Source of the DNA: Alcanivoracaceae bacterium
Lineage (GTDB): Bacteria; Pseudomonadota; Gammaproteobacteria; Pseudomonadales; Alcanivoracaceae
NCBI GenBank assembly: GCA_029213045.1
Contig: JARGPN010000008.1
Span: 31,578 to 95,577 of the forward strand
Direction: 5' to 3'
Length of the DNA: 64,000 nt
Part shown: piece after piece, positions 45,704-55,565 of the stretch
Numbering within the stretch: the stretch's first letter is position 1
How the letters are laid out: every line of letters starts with the position of its first letter
Made by a program: the position numbers and the translations under genes
The notes under the pieces: model-generated
Told to the model about the DNA's origin: nothing
The model's input: the letters and a program-made list of their open reading frames with translations, nothing else
Database searches by the model: none

Positions 45704-47292
45704 TATTGGAACACTCTATCTGGGTGAGAGAACGTGATGATAAAGCCTGCACCGTCTTCATGCGGTTCATATTCTAGGCGCGCTTGATTACCTTCGCAAA
45801 GTTCGCGGCAGACAAACAATCCGAGCCCCGTGCCTTGCTTTGACGTTGTATAGAACGGTTCAAAAAGATTCTTTTGCTCTTCGGGATCGACGCCCACGCC
45901 GTTATCGCGAATGCGTAACCAAGGTAGATCAGTATGCGAATCGATGCCAGCACTCAGCGTGACTTCGATCTCATTGCCACCATGACGAAAAGCATTGCTC
46001 GCCAAGTTGAAAAGTACTTGGTCAAGCTGATCTGGGTCGAATCGGATTTCAATATCTTTTTTTGCAAGCTCGGCGATAGGCTTTATATCAGGGAAGCCGT
46101 TGGATGTAAGAGATGACTGCAAACGGCTGATCGCATCTTTTAAGGGAAATCGTAGGCTTGCATTTGAAGGGCGGCGGGAAAGTCCTAGCACATCATCGAC
46201 AATCTGGTTTACGCGTTTTACGTGTGAATGGATGATTTCTAGCAGGCGTACATCTTCTGGTTCAGTTTGTCCGTCTGCTAATAGATCTGCGGCATGGTTA
46301 ATGGCGCTTAGTGGGTTGCGGATTTCATGGGCAATCGTTGCTGACATGCGGCCGAGGGAATTCAGTTTCATTTGCTGCGCTTCGTGGGCGAGCTGTCGAT
46401 GGTCTTCTAGAAAGACTAACGTTAAGTTGCTTTGCTCCGCATGGAGGGATGCAAATCGCACCAATACTGTTGGGCCCGTCGGGGAAAACTGAATGGACGG
46501 GCGCTGCATTGTTGGGTTCATACGCCAGCCATAATAAAGCTGGCGGAGGGATTCCGGCAGTTTGTATTTTACTAAGTTCGCGGTATCAGGAAACAGTGCT
46601 TGCGCTGATGGATTCGCAAGTAAAATGATAAATGCGTCATCAATGACCATGATGCCGGTGCGCATGCGTTGTACGATTTGCTTGTTGAGTGCTTCGAGCT
46701 GAATTAATGCTTGCTGTCGTTGTTCTGATAATGCTTCGCTGCGGTCCAAGCGCTGCACAATTTGTCTGGTGATTACCGCGATGGCAAAAAACGAGACGCC
46801 AAGCAATGCGGGTTCAGTTAAATGAAATGGATTTTGAACTGTTTGTTGTAGCCCGAACCAAAATTGTTCAAATAACACAGAGATCGTGGCGAGTGCCGCT
46901 ACGAAAATGCCGACGCGTCCGGGCAATAAAATATTGGCCGCCGCCACGGACACCATCATTAGCACGCCTAGGTTGTTACCCAGGCCGCCGCTTGCATGAA
47001 TGAAGGTGGTTAGAAAAAGAATATCGACAATGACAGGGATCAGCGGCGACCAGCGCGGCATTAGTCGCATTAGCGCAGGGCTGAAAATAGCGGATAAGAT
47101 GCTTATTGCTAGATAAGTAAACGCTGCATACTCAAAAAGTTCAGGGTAAGTACGGCCCATGTCGGAGCCGGTATTGACCTTGTAAATCAGCAAGAGCGCC
47201 GCAGCAAGAAAGATACGGTACGACATATAGACGCGTTCGGGCGTCCATTGCCATTTTTTATTCTCCGCGCCCAGTATGTTTGATTTAAACAT
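45703..47292 (-). CDS. pilS: Type IV pilus sensor histidine kinase PilS
   Basis: A 529-residue kinase with six membrane helices between about 25 and 178, a PAS-like domain (210-300), HisKA phosphoacceptor H322 (ATIAHEIRNPLSA) and HATPase (NLASNAFRHGG, QGTGLGLFV). In Pseudomonas PilS senses pilin in the inner membrane. pilR follows with a one-base overlap; the upstream small gene overlaps its start by 8 nt. Confidence 0.94.
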   Translation of the reverse strand: MFKSNILGAENKKWQWTPERVYMSYRIFLAAALLLIYKVNTGSDMGRTYPELFEYAAFTYLAISILSAIFSPALMRLMPRWSPLIPVIVDILFLTTFIHASGGLGNNLGVLMMVSVAAANILLPGRVGIFVAALATISVLFEQFWFGLQQTVQNPFHLTEPALLGVSFFAIAVITRQIVQRLDRSEALSEQRQQALIQLEALNKQIVQRMRTGIMVIDDAFIILLANPSAQALFPDTANLVKYKLPESLRQLYYGWRMNPTMQRPSIQFSPTGPTVLVRFASLHAEQSNLTLVFLEDHRQLAHEAQQMKLNSLGRMSATIAHEIRNPLSAINHAADLLADGQTEPEDVRLLEIIHSHVKRVNQIVDDVLGLSRRPSNASLRFPLKDAISRLQSSLTSNGFPDIKPIAELAKKDIEIRFDPDQLDQVLFNLASNAFRHGGNEIEVTLSAGIDSHTDLPWLRIRDNGVGVDPEEQKNLFEPFYTTSKQGTGLGLFVCRELCEGNQARLEYEPHEDGAGFIITFSHPDRVFQ

Positions 47293-47551
47293 TATGGTCT
47301 TCTAGCCACCGCCCCTGATGTTCCGCTGAGCAAAAGTGATGCCCTTTAGCGGTAAATACTTCGGTGTCTGGAACATGCACACCGCATTGCTCGCAACGCA
47401 GCATTTTGGAATCGCTCGTTTGGGCGCCGCCATGTGTTGTGTTCGATGCGTCGTTTTGTTTTGTCGACGTTGGCGGTGCAAAAACCTTGCTGACTAGTCG
47501 CCAAACCACCCAGATGGCAGCGATCACCAATAAAATACGAATAATGCCCAT
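47285..47551 (-). CDS. PP0621-like small membrane protein with zinc-type cysteines
   Basis: An 88-residue protein: one N-terminal membrane helix (IIRILLVIAAIWVVWRLV), a polar Ser/Thr/Asn linker and a C-terminal metal-binding-like domain with CEQCGVHVP, HHFCSAEHQ. It resembles the PP0621 family found next to pilS in pseudomonads. GGAG sits 6 nt before the ATG. Overlaps pilS by 8 nt, so it is translated with it. A role in pilus signalling is guesswork. Confidence 0.75.
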   Translation of the reverse strand: MGIIRILLVIAAIWVVWRLVSKVFAPPTSTKQNDASNTTHGGAQTSDSKMLRCEQCGVHVPDTEVFTAKGHHFCSAEHQGRWLEDHNV

Positions 47552-47625
47552 TCCAGTCTCCGATTCATCTACGCTAAAGAGTACAATCCCCGCTCTACTA
47601 TTGAAAAGGCGATGGAGCGAATTTC

Positions 47626-49251
47626 GTGCGTATTGTTCTCGCTCAGGGGAATTTCCATGTTGGCGATATAGATGCCAATGCCCAAAAGATTGTTGCGCTG
47701 ACTAAAGAGGCGAGTTCTCGGTTAGGTGCCGGACTGGTTGTATTCCCCGAGCTGGCCCTGACGGGTTATCCGCCGGAAGATCTTCTTTTGCGCCCCAGTC
47801 TCAATACTCGCATTCAGGATGCCTTGGTGTCTCTGGCGAGCGATATCCCTGTGCCCATCGTGCTTGGGTATCCGGCGATTCGCAACGGCCGTCGTTATAA
47901 TGTTGCCGGATTTTTGCAGCCGCAACGATTTGGTGAGCTGCAGGAATACTTCAAACACTGTTTGCCGAACTATCGCGTATTCGATGAAAAGCGCTATTTC
48001 CACACGGGCGATGCACCGCTAGTTGTGGAATGTGAGGGCGTGCGTATAGGTATTACTATTTGCGAAGACATTTGGCATGTGCAGCCAGCGGCGCAGGCGG
48101 CGCAAGCGGGTGCGCAGCTGTTGGTGAATTTGAATGCTTCGCCGTTCCGCAGGGATAAACATGAAGAGCGTTTAGAGCAAATCATTGCGCGCGCGACGGA
48201 AAATAATTTACCTGTGCTGTATTGCAACATAGTGGGTGGCCAGGACGAATTGGTGTTCGACGGTGCGTCTGCGGCGGTGTCTTCTGACGGTGAAGTGGTG
48301 GTGCAAGGGAGTAGTTTTAAAGAGGCGCTGGTGCCCGTTGATGTTGACGTTGAGGGTGACTTGGTCACTGTGCGAGGCGAGCGTTTGCCGGTGCCACAAG
48401 ATGAGGAATCTGTGTACGAAGCGTTGGTGCTCGCGGTGCGAGATTACGTTCACAAGAATGGCTTTCGCGGCGCCTTGCTGGGTTTATCTGGTGGCATTGA
48501 TTCTGCTTTAACGCTCGCTGTGGCGGTGGATGCGCTCGGAGCTGAAAATGTCGAAGCGGTGATGATGCCGTTTAGGTATACCGCGGCGATCAGCATTGAA
48601 GATGCCGAGCTAGAGGCGCGAAATCTTCAGGTGACCTATCGGGTGTTGCCCATTGAGCCAGCGTTTGATGGCTTTATGAATATTTTGTCCGACGCGTTTG
48701 CGGGTACCGAGGCGGACGTGACAGAGCAAAATTTGCAGGCCCGTTGTCGCGGCACGTTGCTGATGGCGCTATCCAATAAGAAAGGCTATCTCGTATTAAC
48801 CACTGGTAATAAAAGTGAAGTCGCTGTGGGCTATTCAACGCTTTATGGCGATATGGCTGGTGGGTTCGACGTATTGAAAGACGTGTCGAAAACGTGGGTG
48901 TATCGCTTGTGCGAATATCGAAATCATGCCGCAGGCTATGAGTTGATTCCACGACGCGTGATTGAGCGACCACCGTCTGCTGAATTGGCGCCGGATCAGG
49001 TGGACCAAGATTCATTGCCCGATTACGACGAGCTAGACAGTATTCTTGAACTGTATGTTGAACAAGATTACAGCGCAGAGGCGGTGATTAGAGCGGGGTT
49101 TGATCGTGACACGGTCTATCGCGTGGTGAAATTGGTTGACCGCAATGAGTATAAGCGCCGCCAAGCCGCTATCGGTCCTCGTGTGAGCCGACGCGCGTTT
49201 GGCAAAGATAGGCGTTATCCGATGACGAACGGTTGGCGCCCTGGGGATTAG
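47626..49251 (+). CDS. nadE: Glutamine-dependent NAD+ synthetase
   Basis: A 541-residue two-domain enzyme. N-terminal nitrilase-type glutaminase (FPELALTGYPPEDLL with catalytic Glu, CEDIW with catalytic Cys) and C-terminal synthetase with the PP-loop GLSGGIDSAL. It converts deamido-NAD to NAD using glutamine. Start is GTG at 47626 with GGAG 8 nt before, giving the family N-terminus MRIVLAQ. Confidence 0.95.
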   Translation: MRIVLAQGNFHVGDIDANAQKIVALTKEASSRLGAGLVVFPELALTGYPPEDLLLRPSLNTRIQDALVSLASDIPVPIVLGYPAIRNGRRYNVAGFLQPQRFGELQEYFKHCLPNYRVFDEKRYFHTGDAPLVVECEGVRIGITICEDIWHVQPAAQAAQAGAQLLVNLNASPFRRDKHEERLEQIIARATENNLPVLYCNIVGGQDELVFDGASAAVSSDGEVVVQGSSFKEALVPVDVDVEGDLVTVRGERLPVPQDEESVYEALVLAVRDYVHKNGFRGALLGLSGGIDSALTLAVAVDALGAENVEAVMMPFRYTAAISIEDAELEARNLQVTYRVLPIEPAFDGFMNILSDAFAGTEADVTEQNLQARCRGTLLMALSNKKGYLVLTTGNKSEVAVGYSTLYGDMAGGFDVLKDVSKTWVYRLCEYRNHAAGYELIPRRVIERPPSAELAPDQVDQDSLPDYDELDSILELYVEQDYSAEAVIRAGFDRDTVYRVVKLVDRNEYKRRQAAIGPRVSRRAFGKDRRYPMTNGWRPGD

Positions 49252-49260
49252 GGCGCCAAC
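49232..49260. repeat. 11-bp inverted repeat spanning the nadE stop codon
   Basis: GTTGGCGCCCT (49232-49242) and AGGGCGCCAAC (49250-49260) with a 7-nt loop. The stop codon TAG lies across the loop and right arm. No good U-run follows (GGTTTACTG), so it is a weak terminator at most; it lies between convergent nadE and bamD. Confidence 0.45.
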
Positions 49261-49295
49261 GGTTTACTGAATCGTTAGAAAGTTTTATCCAGTTG

Positions 49296-50111
49296 TTACA
49301 GCAGGTCGAAGGTTATTAGGCTTAACCATTGGCGATCTTTCGATGGCCACCATTCCAATTCCACTTCACCCTCCTCATTTAAATAGCTGGAGCCGGGCCA
49401 GTTACCTTTCAGCATTGTGAGGCTTTTTTGTGCAAGCTCAGGTTGTTCCAGCTCTTCATAGCTTTTGCTTAATATCGCTAAGGCTTCGGGTACAGCGGGA
49501 GCTTCTTGGAAGTGGCGAATGACAAACTGCGCGCGATTGGCTGCCGCAATAAAGGCGTGACGTCGCGCGTAATAATGCGCTGCGCGCAATTCCTGCTCTG
49601 CTAAGAGATTGCGAATGTGGACCATGCGTTGTCGCGCGTCCGGTGAAAAAGGGCTTTCCGGAAAGCGTTTTACGAGCTCATCGAAATCTTGGAACGCTTC
49701 CCTCACTGAAGAAAGATCGCGCGCGGCCTTGTCTGTTTTGGACAGTCGGTCGAACAGGCCAAGCTCTAAATAGAAATTTGATAAGCCTTTTAAGTAAAGC
49801 GCGTAATCAAGGTGCTCATGCGCTGGATAGTTACGAATAAAGCGGTCGGCCTGCGCTACCGCTTCAGGGTAATCCAGTGCTTTAAAGCGAGCGTAAATAA
49901 GGTCTAGCTGCGCCTGCTCGGTGTAATCACCATAGGGAAAGCGTGCCTCGAGCTCTTCGAGTTCATCGATCGCTGTGATGTAGCTTTTTTTCTCAAGAAG
50001 CTTGTGGGCCTCCTGATAGTGCTTGGCTTCTGTCAATTCACGGTGGTCGTCGCCGCGGTGAGCACAGCCGATTAATAGGACAAATATGATAAAAACGCTG
50101 AAATTTCGCAT
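49296..50111 (-). CDS. bamD: Outer membrane assembly lipoprotein BamD
   Basis: A 271-residue lipoprotein, lipobox LIGC with C16, followed by five tetratricopeptide-like repeats (for example YTEQAQLDLIYARFKALDYPEAVAQADRFI, split by turns). It is the essential lipoprotein of the BAM complex that inserts beta-barrels such as the one at 12989. Divergent from rluD, the usual order in gammaproteobacteria. Confidence 0.95.
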   Translation of the reverse strand: MRNFSVFIIFVLLIGCAHRGDDHRELTEAKHYQEAHKLLEKKSYITAIDELEELEARFPYGDYTEQAQLDLIYARFKALDYPEAVAQADRFIRNYPAHEHLDYALYLKGLSNFYLELGLFDRLSKTDKAARDLSSVREAFQDFDELVKRFPESPFSPDARQRMVHIRNLLAEQELRAAHYYARRHAFIAAANRAQFVIRHFQEAPAVPEALAILSKSYEELEQPELAQKSLTMLKGNWPGSSYLNEEGEVELEWWPSKDRQWLSLITFDLL

Positions 50112-50186
50112 GCTTTTCTTCGTTGGGCGCTACAATATGCGCGACAATGGGCGAGCTATTAAAACATAAGGCTGTACAGGGTATCC

Positions 50187-51155
50187 ATGGGACAAGTTTT
50201 AAGTGAAAAAATTCAGCTAACCGCCGAGGTGGGCCCTGAGTTCGCCGGACAGCGTGTAGATCAGGTTGCTGCGGAGCTGTTTTCGACCTATTCGCGTTCG
50301 CGCCTGCAGAGCTGGATTAAAAGCGGGGCGCTGACCGTTGACGGCAAGCAGGCTAAGCCTAAAGACAAGCTAACGGGCCATGAGACCCTCAATCTTGATG
50401 CTGAGCTGGAGCAAGAGGTTGAAGATGAGCCCGAGGCTATTGATCTTGATGTCGTTTATGAAGACGACGATCTGCTGGTCATCAACAAACCCACGGGGCT
50501 TGTTGTACATCCTGCAGCGGGCCATGCGGCGGGAACGCTGCTCAACGGTTTACTCCATCACGCGCCAAGTCTTGCCAATATGCCGCGAGCGGGGATTGTG
50601 CACCGCCTAGATCGGGATACTACTGGTTTGATGGTGGTCGCAAAAACACTCGAGGCGCACGCGTCTTTAGTGAATCAGCTGCAAGATAAGTCGCTATACC
50701 GTGAATACGAAGCGATTGCCGTCGGCGTCATGACGGGCGGAGCACGTGTCGATGCGCCGATTGGTCGGCATCCGTCGGACCGTAAGCGGCAGGCGGTGAC
50801 AGAATCCGGCAAGCCAGCGGTGACAAATTATCGCCTGATTGAACGCTACCGCGGCCATACTCGCATCAAAGTGCTGCTGGAAACGGGGCGCACCCACCAA
50901 ATCCGTGTGCACATGGCGCACGTTCGCTATCCGCTGGTGGGCGACCCCACTTACGGCGGTCGCCCTAAGTTTCCTGCCGGTGCTACGCCAGAGCTACGCG
51001 ACGCGATTCAAGCGTTTCCGCGGCAAGCCTTGCATGCGCGCAAACTCGGACTAGTGCACCCTCGCACCGGTGATTATTTGGAAGTGGAGTGCGACCTGCC
51101 TGACGACTTTATGGGGCTGGTGTTAGCGATGCGTAAAGATTTAGAGAGCGAATAA
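50187..51155 (+). CDS. rluD: 23S rRNA pseudouridine synthase RluD
   Basis: A 322-residue protein with an N-terminal S4 domain (about 20-78) and RluA-family catalytic domain; the catalytic Asp is D142 in HRLDRDTTG. It makes pseudouridines 1911, 1915 and 1917 in helix 69 of 23S rRNA. pgeF starts 20 bp downstream, the usual pair. Confidence 0.95.
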   Translation: MGQVLSEKIQLTAEVGPEFAGQRVDQVAAELFSTYSRSRLQSWIKSGALTVDGKQAKPKDKLTGHETLNLDAELEQEVEDEPEAIDLDVVYEDDDLLVINKPTGLVVHPAAGHAAGTLLNGLLHHAPSLANMPRAGIVHRLDRDTTGLMVVAKTLEAHASLVNQLQDKSLYREYEAIAVGVMTGGARVDAPIGRHPSDRKRQAVTESGKPAVTNYRLIERYRGHTRIKVLLETGRTHQIRVHMAHVRYPLVGDPTYGGRPKFPAGATPELRDAIQAFPRQALHARKLGLVHPRTGDYLEVECDLPDDFMGLVLAMRKDLESE

Positions 51156-51175
51156 GCATTTGTTGAGCGTCGCCA

Positions 51176-51922
51176 ATGACGGATAAACCCTTCCACGAAA
51201 ACTGGATTACTCCTGACTGGGCGCCTCATGCCAACGTCAGGGTGCGGGTCACTACTCGTCACGGTGATCATTCTCCGCCGCCGTGGCGCGGTTTTAATTT
51301 AGGCGCAAATTGCGATGACGATCCGCGTCGGGTCGAGCAAGCCCGCCATCACGTGCATGAAATTCTTGGCACCGCGCGCGCGCCGGCTTGGCTGCGTCAA
51401 GTGCACGGTACGCGCATTATTGAGGCCGGTGACCAGGACACTGACGCGGATGGCATATTTACGCATGCGCCACAAACGCCCTGTGCGGTGCTCACCGCCG
51501 ACTGCTTGCCTGTATTGATGGCGCGCACCGACGGCAGTGCCGTAGGGGCTTTTCACGCCGGGTGGCGTGGTTTGCTTGATGGCATATTAGAGGCTGGTGT
51601 CGCGACGCTTGCCCCCAGCGGTGAAAACGTCAGTGCATGGCTAGGCCCGGCTATTTGCCGGAAGTGTTATCAAGTGGATGCTGCGGTGCGCGATCCATTT
51701 TTGCTGCGTGATCCACGCGCCGCTGCTGGGTTCACAGAAGACGGCGATGGTCGTTGGCGGATGGATTTGTTTTTTCTCGCGCAGCAACGTTTGGCGGCCG
51801 CCGGTGTTCAAGCCGTGGAGGGTGGGGCACTTTGCACTCACTGCCATCAGGATGCTTTCTATTCGTATCGTCATGAAGGCCAAACAGGACGTTTTGCTTC
51901 GTTGATCTGGCTAACCAACTGA
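51176..51922 (+). CDS. pgeF: Peptidoglycan editing factor/purine nucleoside phosphorylase (YfiH family)
   Basis: A 248-residue multicopper-oxidase-like (laccase) domain protein of the YfiH family. Conserved TADCLPVL, FHAGWRGLL and LCTHCHQDAFYSYR hold the metal- and substrate-binding His/Cys. In E. coli it removes wrongly incorporated serine from peptidoglycan precursors; homologues cleave purine nucleosides. Follows rluD in the same direction. Confidence 0.92.
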   Translation: MTDKPFHENWITPDWAPHANVRVRVTTRHGDHSPPPWRGFNLGANCDDDPRRVEQARHHVHEILGTARAPAWLRQVHGTRIIEAGDQDTDADGIFTHAPQTPCAVLTADCLPVLMARTDGSAVGAFHAGWRGLLDGILEAGVATLAPSGENVSAWLGPAICRKCYQVDAAVRDPFLLRDPRAAAGFTEDGDGRWRMDLFFLAQQRLAAAGVQAVEGGALCTHCHQDAFYSYRHEGQTGRFASLIWLTN

Positions 51923-51967
51923 ACTGACTTAATCCCTCTTGCTCTTCCGTTAGTCTGTTATTGCAGC

Positions 51968-51992
51968 CTTGAAAATTTCCCAAACGCCCTCA
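51968..51992 (+). promoter_or_regulatory. Candidate heat-shock (sigma-32) promoter of clpB
   Basis: CTTGAAA (51968-51974) is a perfect -35 element; CCCTCA (51987-51992) is near the CCCCAT -10 at 12-nt spacing. It lies about 38 bp before the clpB start in a 107-bp gap, as expected for a heat-shock gene. Confidence 0.55.
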
Positions 51993-52029
51993 CTTCTATA
52001 AGCAACGGAACAGTGCCAGGAGTGGCTCT

Positions 52030-54627
52030 ATGCGATTAGATAAATTAACGGCACGATTACAAGAAGCTTTGTCCGAAGCGCAGTCTATTGCGGTGGGAAA
52101 AAGTAACCCCTCAATCGAACCCGTTCATCTTTTTCTTGCGTTAATGCAACAGCGCGGCGGCAGTGCGCGGCCCATTTTGCAGAGCGCGGGCGCGAACGTT
52201 GCTGACGTGGAAACTGCGCTGCAATTGGCATTGGAGCGCCAGCCAACCGTCAATCAATTCACCGGCGATGTGCAGCTTTCTCAAAACATGAGCCGGCTTT
52301 TCAACCTTGCTGATCGCGAAGCACAGCAGCGAGGTGATCAATATATTTCTAGCGAGGTCGTACTGCTGGCGGCGTGTGACGATGCTGGCGATGTTGGAAA
52401 AATATTTAAAACGGCAGGCATTGTGCGCAACGTACTTGAGCGCGTGATCGAAGATGTGCGTGGAGGTGAAGCGGTGAATGATCCCAACTCAGAAGAAAAG
52501 CGCGAAGCGCTAGATAAATATACCGTCGATCTTACTGCTCGCGCGGAAAGCGGCAAGCTGGATCCTGTAATCGGGCGTGACGATGAAATTCGTCGCACCA
52601 TTCAAGTTCTGCAGCGCCGCACGAAAAACAATCCGGTGCTGATTGGTGAGCCGGGTGTGGGCAAAACGGCGATCGTCGAAGGGTTGGCGCAACGTATCGT
52701 CAATGGCGAAGTGCCGGAAGGATTGAAAGATAAAAAGGTTCTCTCTTTGGATATGGCGGCGCTGATTGCCGGTGCCAAATATCGCGGTGAATTCGAGGAG
52801 CGTTTGAAAGCTGTTTTGAATGAACTGGCAAAACAAGAAGGCCGAATCATTTTATTTATTGATGAGCTGCATACCATGGTCGGCGCGGGCAAAGCAGACG
52901 GCGCCATGGATGCGGGCAATATGTTGAAGCCTGCGCTGGCGCGCGGTGAGTTGCACTGCGTTGGCGCGACGACCTTAAACGAGTATCGGCAGTTTATCGA
53001 AAAAGATGCGGCGCTTGAGCGTCGTTTCCAAAAGGTGTTAGTTGATGAACCTACCGTTGAAGACACGGTAGCCATTTTGCGTGGACTGAAAGAACGTTAC
53101 GAAGTGCATCACGGCATCGAAATTACCGATGGCGCCATTGTGGCGGCGGCGAAGTTATCGCAACGTTATATCACCGATCGGCAATTGCCAGATAAAGCCA
53201 TTGACCTGATTGATGAAGCCGGAAGTCGAATTCGCATGGAAATAGACTCCATGCCTGAAGAAATGGATCGCTTGGATCGTCGTCTTATCCAGCTGAAAAT
53301 GGAGCGCGAGGCGGTACGTAAAGAAAAAGATGATGCCAGTAAGAAGCGGCTGGAAAAGTTACAAGAAGATATTTCGTCCCTAGAGAAGGAATACGCTGAT
53401 CTGCGTGAAGTATGGGATGCTGAAAAGGCGAGTGTTCAGGGTGCACAAGATATTAAAGCGGAGCTAGAAAAAGCCCGCGTTGAAATGGATCAAGCGCGTC
53501 GAGCCGGTGATCTTAATCGTATGTCCGAGTTGCAATATGGTTTGATTCCTGACTTGGAAACCAAGTTAAAAGCAGCGTCTTCGCAAGAAACAGAAACGGT
53601 GCTGCTGCGCAACAAAGTCACCGAAGAGGAAATTGCCGAAGTCGTATCGAAGTGGACAGGCATCCCCATTTCGAAAATGTTGGAAGGTGAGCGCGACAAA
53701 CTACTACGCATGGAAGAGGCGTTGCATCGCCGCGTGGTTGGCCAAGATGAAGCAGTGTTGTCCGTCGCCAATGCGGTGCGTCGGTCTCGCGCGGGATTAT
53801 CAGACCCGAACCGTCCGAACGGTTCCTTTCTCTTTTTAGGGCCAACCGGTGTCGGTAAAACAGAGCTGTGTAAATCACTGGCAGAATTTTTGTTTGATAC
53901 AGACGACGCCATGGTCCGCATTGATATGTCTGAGTTTATGGAAAAGCATTCCGTTGCTCGACTAATCGGTGCACCGCCAGGCTATGTTGGGTATGAAGAG
54001 GGCGGATACCTGACGGAGGCTGTTCGTCGTCGCCCTTATGCTGTGCTGCTACTTGATGAAGTCGAGAAGGCGCACCCTGATGTGTTTAATATTTTACTGC
54101 AGGTTTTGGACGACGGTCGCTTGACAGATGGACAGGGGCGCACGGTGGATTTCCGCAATACGGTTATCGTTATGACGTCTAACTTAGGGTCTGATTTAAT
54201 TCAGCGTTTAAGTGCGGAAGGGGTCGACGAATCCGATAGTGCGCAATATGAAACGATGAAAAGTGCGGTGTTAGATGTGGTGGGAAATCATTTTCGGCCG
54301 GAGTTTATTAATCGTATCGACGAGGTCGTTGTGTTCCATCCCCTGCAGCAGGAGCAAATTCGCAATATCGCTGCAATACAGCTAGAGCATTTGCGTGCGC
54401 GCTTGCGGGAACGCGATTTAACGTTGGAGCTCGATGATGCAGCGTTGGATCTACTGGTCGAAGCGGGGTATGACCCTGTTTACGGCGCGAGACCGTTAAA
54501 GAGAGCTATTCAGCAAAAGATAGAGAACTCATTAGCGCAAGCAATTTTGCGCGGCGACTTTTTGCCAGGCCAGTGCATTAACGTGCGAGCAGGTAATAAC
54601 AGTGAGCTGGAGTTTACAGCCTCTTAA
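52030..54627 (+). CDS. clpB: ATP-dependent disaggregase ClpB
   Basis: An 865-residue Hsp100 chaperone. N-terminal Clp repeat domain (1-145), first AAA+ module with GEPGVGKT and [12 protein letters not shown], coiled-coil middle domain (about 410-525), second AAA+ module with GPTGVGKTE and [14 protein letters not shown], and C-terminal domain. With DnaK it rescues aggregated proteins. The length matches E. coli ClpB (857). Confidence 0.97.
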   Translation: MRLDKLTARLQEALSEAQSIAVGKSNPSIEPVHLFLALMQQRGGSARPILQSAGANVADVETALQLALERQPTVNQFTGDVQLSQNMSRLFNLADREAQQRGDQYISSEVVLLAACDDAGDVGKIFKTAGIVRNVLERVIEDVRGGEAVNDPNSEEKREALDKYTVDLTARAESGKLDPVIGRDDEIRRTIQVLQRRTKNNPVLIGEPGVGKTAIVEGLAQRIVNGEVPEGLKDKKVLSLDMAALIAGAKYRGEFEERLKAVLNELAKQEGRIILFIDELHTMVGAGKADGAMDAGNMLKPALARGELHCVGATTLNEYRQFIEKDAALERRFQKVLVDEPTVEDTVAILRGLKERYEVHHGIEITDGAIVAAAKLSQRYITDRQLPDKAIDLIDEAGSRIRMEIDSMPEEMDRLDRRLIQLKMEREAVRKEKDDASKKRLEKLQEDISSLEKEYADLREVWDAEKASVQGAQDIKAELEKARVEMDQARRAGDLNRMSELQYGLIPDLETKLKAASSQETETVLLRNKVTEEEIAEVVSKWTGIPISKMLEGERDKLLRMEEALHRRVVGQDEAVLSVANAVRRSRAGLSDPNRPNGSFLFLGPTGVGKTELCKSLAEFLFDTDDAMVRIDMSEFMEKHSVARLIGAPPGYVGYEEGGYLTEAVRRRPYAVLLLDEVEKAHPDVFNILLQVLDDGRLTDGQGRTVDFRNTVIVMTSNLGSDLIQRLSAEGVDESDSAQYETMKSAVLDVVGNHFRPEFINRIDEVVVFHPLQQEQIRNIAAIQLEHLRARLRERDLTLELDDAALDLLVEAGYDPVYGARPLKRAIQQKIENSLAQAILRGDFLPGQCINVRAGNNSELEFTAS

Positions 54628-54654
54628 TCTCTTCGTGACGGTATAACACGCACA

Positions 54655-54684
54655 AAAAAGGGGCTAATGAATTAGCCCCTTTTT
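54655..54684. terminator. Bidirectional terminator of clpB and the DUF4124 gene
   Basis: Arms 54655-54668 and 54671-54684 are perfectly complementary over 14 bp around GA, with A5 and T5 tracts giving U-runs on both transcripts. Confidence 0.88.
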
Positions 54685-54698
54685 CTACGTTGCTGATG

Positions 54699-55172
54699 TT
54701 ATTTCTTTTCGCAATTCGCTAACGCTTTTTCAGTATCGGCAATCATCTTCGCGCGCGCTTCATCATCTAGCGCAATCAATTCACCTGTTTCTGGATCCTT
54801 GGAGCGAACACGAGGGCCGGTTTTGAGAGTATTTAAATTGTTGCGATGTTTCTGGCAACGCTCTTCGCGCACAGCATTAGGCTCTGCCTGCTCTTTCTCT
54901 TTTTCAGCGAGTTCGCTTTTGGTGCGTGCCCTTTCAGCGGCGTCATTCTCGCGTCGCTGCTCTAAGTTCTGTTTGGCTTTTTCCTGATCCTTAGAGGCGG
55001 AATTGTAGGTCCGCACTTCTTCACTGTTTTTGCCTTCTGGAGGAGGCGTCGTGGTGTAGTGGGTGACGCCATTCTCGTCGACCCATTTGAAATACTTGCT
55101 GGCGGCATAGAGTGGGCTGCCAATCATTAACAATCCTGCCGTCAGGACCGCGATGTAGTGCTTTGTTTTCAT
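54699..55172 (-). CDS. DUF4124-domain periplasmic protein
   Basis: A 157-residue exported protein: signal peptide to about residue 24 (LYAASKYFKW), then the DUF4124 core with YKWVDENGVTHY-like sequence (here YFKWVDENGVTHYTTTPPP), a long charged helix (Lys/Glu/Arg/Gln-rich, about 60-105) likely coiled coil, and a Cys near residue 105 and another near 154 that could pair. Function unknown. Its promoter must lie opposite the ilv leader region. Confidence 0.85.
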   Translation of the reverse strand: MKTKHYIAVLTAGLLMIGSPLYAASKYFKWVDENGVTHYTTTPPPEGKNSEEVRTYNSASKDQEKAKQNLEQRRENDAAERARTKSELAEKEKEQAEPNAVREERCQKHRNNLNTLKTGPRVRSKDPETGELIALDDEARAKMIADTEKALANCEKK

Positions 55173-55255
55173 GGTTCGTGCTACTCCCTCGCAAACTGCC
55201 CAATAGCATGCCCGTTTATTGTTGTTTAAGGCAACACCGGAAGTGTGCTAACTAT

Positions 55256-55283
55256 TTGACAACACGCCCAGATGTGCCAGAAT
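55256..55283 (+). promoter_or_regulatory. Predicted sigma-70 promoter of ilvIH
   Basis: TTGACA (55256-55261), 16-nt spacer, CAGAAT (55278-55283) with an upstream TGC that gives an extended -10. The start point would be near 55290. Confidence 0.65.
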
Positions 55284-55565
55284 TCACGTTCTCCGGAGAT
55301 CGGGATCTGCATGCGCAACACCCTAGCGCATGTGAGGCCAGGTTCCGGGGCGTCATTACCGTGACGTCCGGAATTATAGTGATACAGTCATTCGACGCAT
55401 CACCCCGCCCCTTCCTCCGACCTGCGTCTTTGCTGACCACCGTCGCGAGGACCCCGAAAGACCTAACTACGGTTTCTTTCTGCAGGACACAAGCTTGATG
55501 TTTGCCAGCCAGTTCCCGGGCATGGGTTCGGTATGCGCTGTGTTGGCCAAATTGAGGTATTTATT
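55284..55565 (+). promoter_or_regulatory. Long 5' leader of ilvIH with a branched-chain-codon stretch
   Basis: About 280 nt separate the promoter from the ilvI start. One frame holds a GTG (55361) followed by ATT ATA GTG ATA (55373-55384), that is Ile-Ile-Val-Ile, open to 55498; the codons just before (GTC ATT ACC GTG) add Val-Ile-x-Val. A hairpin CGTCA/TGACG (55351-55366) precedes it. This recalls ilv leader-peptide attenuators, but the GTG lacks a good ribosome-binding site and I found only a weak terminator candidate (ACCGT ... ACGGT TTCTTTC, ending near 55480). An alternative 17-codon frame starts at ATG 55311. I consider attenuation possible, not shown. Confidence 0.35.

Noticed and set aside
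52602..53075. Serine-rich leftward frame inside clpB
   Set aside because: Antisense shadow of the AAA+ coding region.
55311..55364. 17-codon leader frame MRNTLAHV-type before ilvI
   Set aside because: It has no cluster of Ile/Leu/Val codons and weak ribosome-binding site spacing; kept only as a remark in the leader entry.
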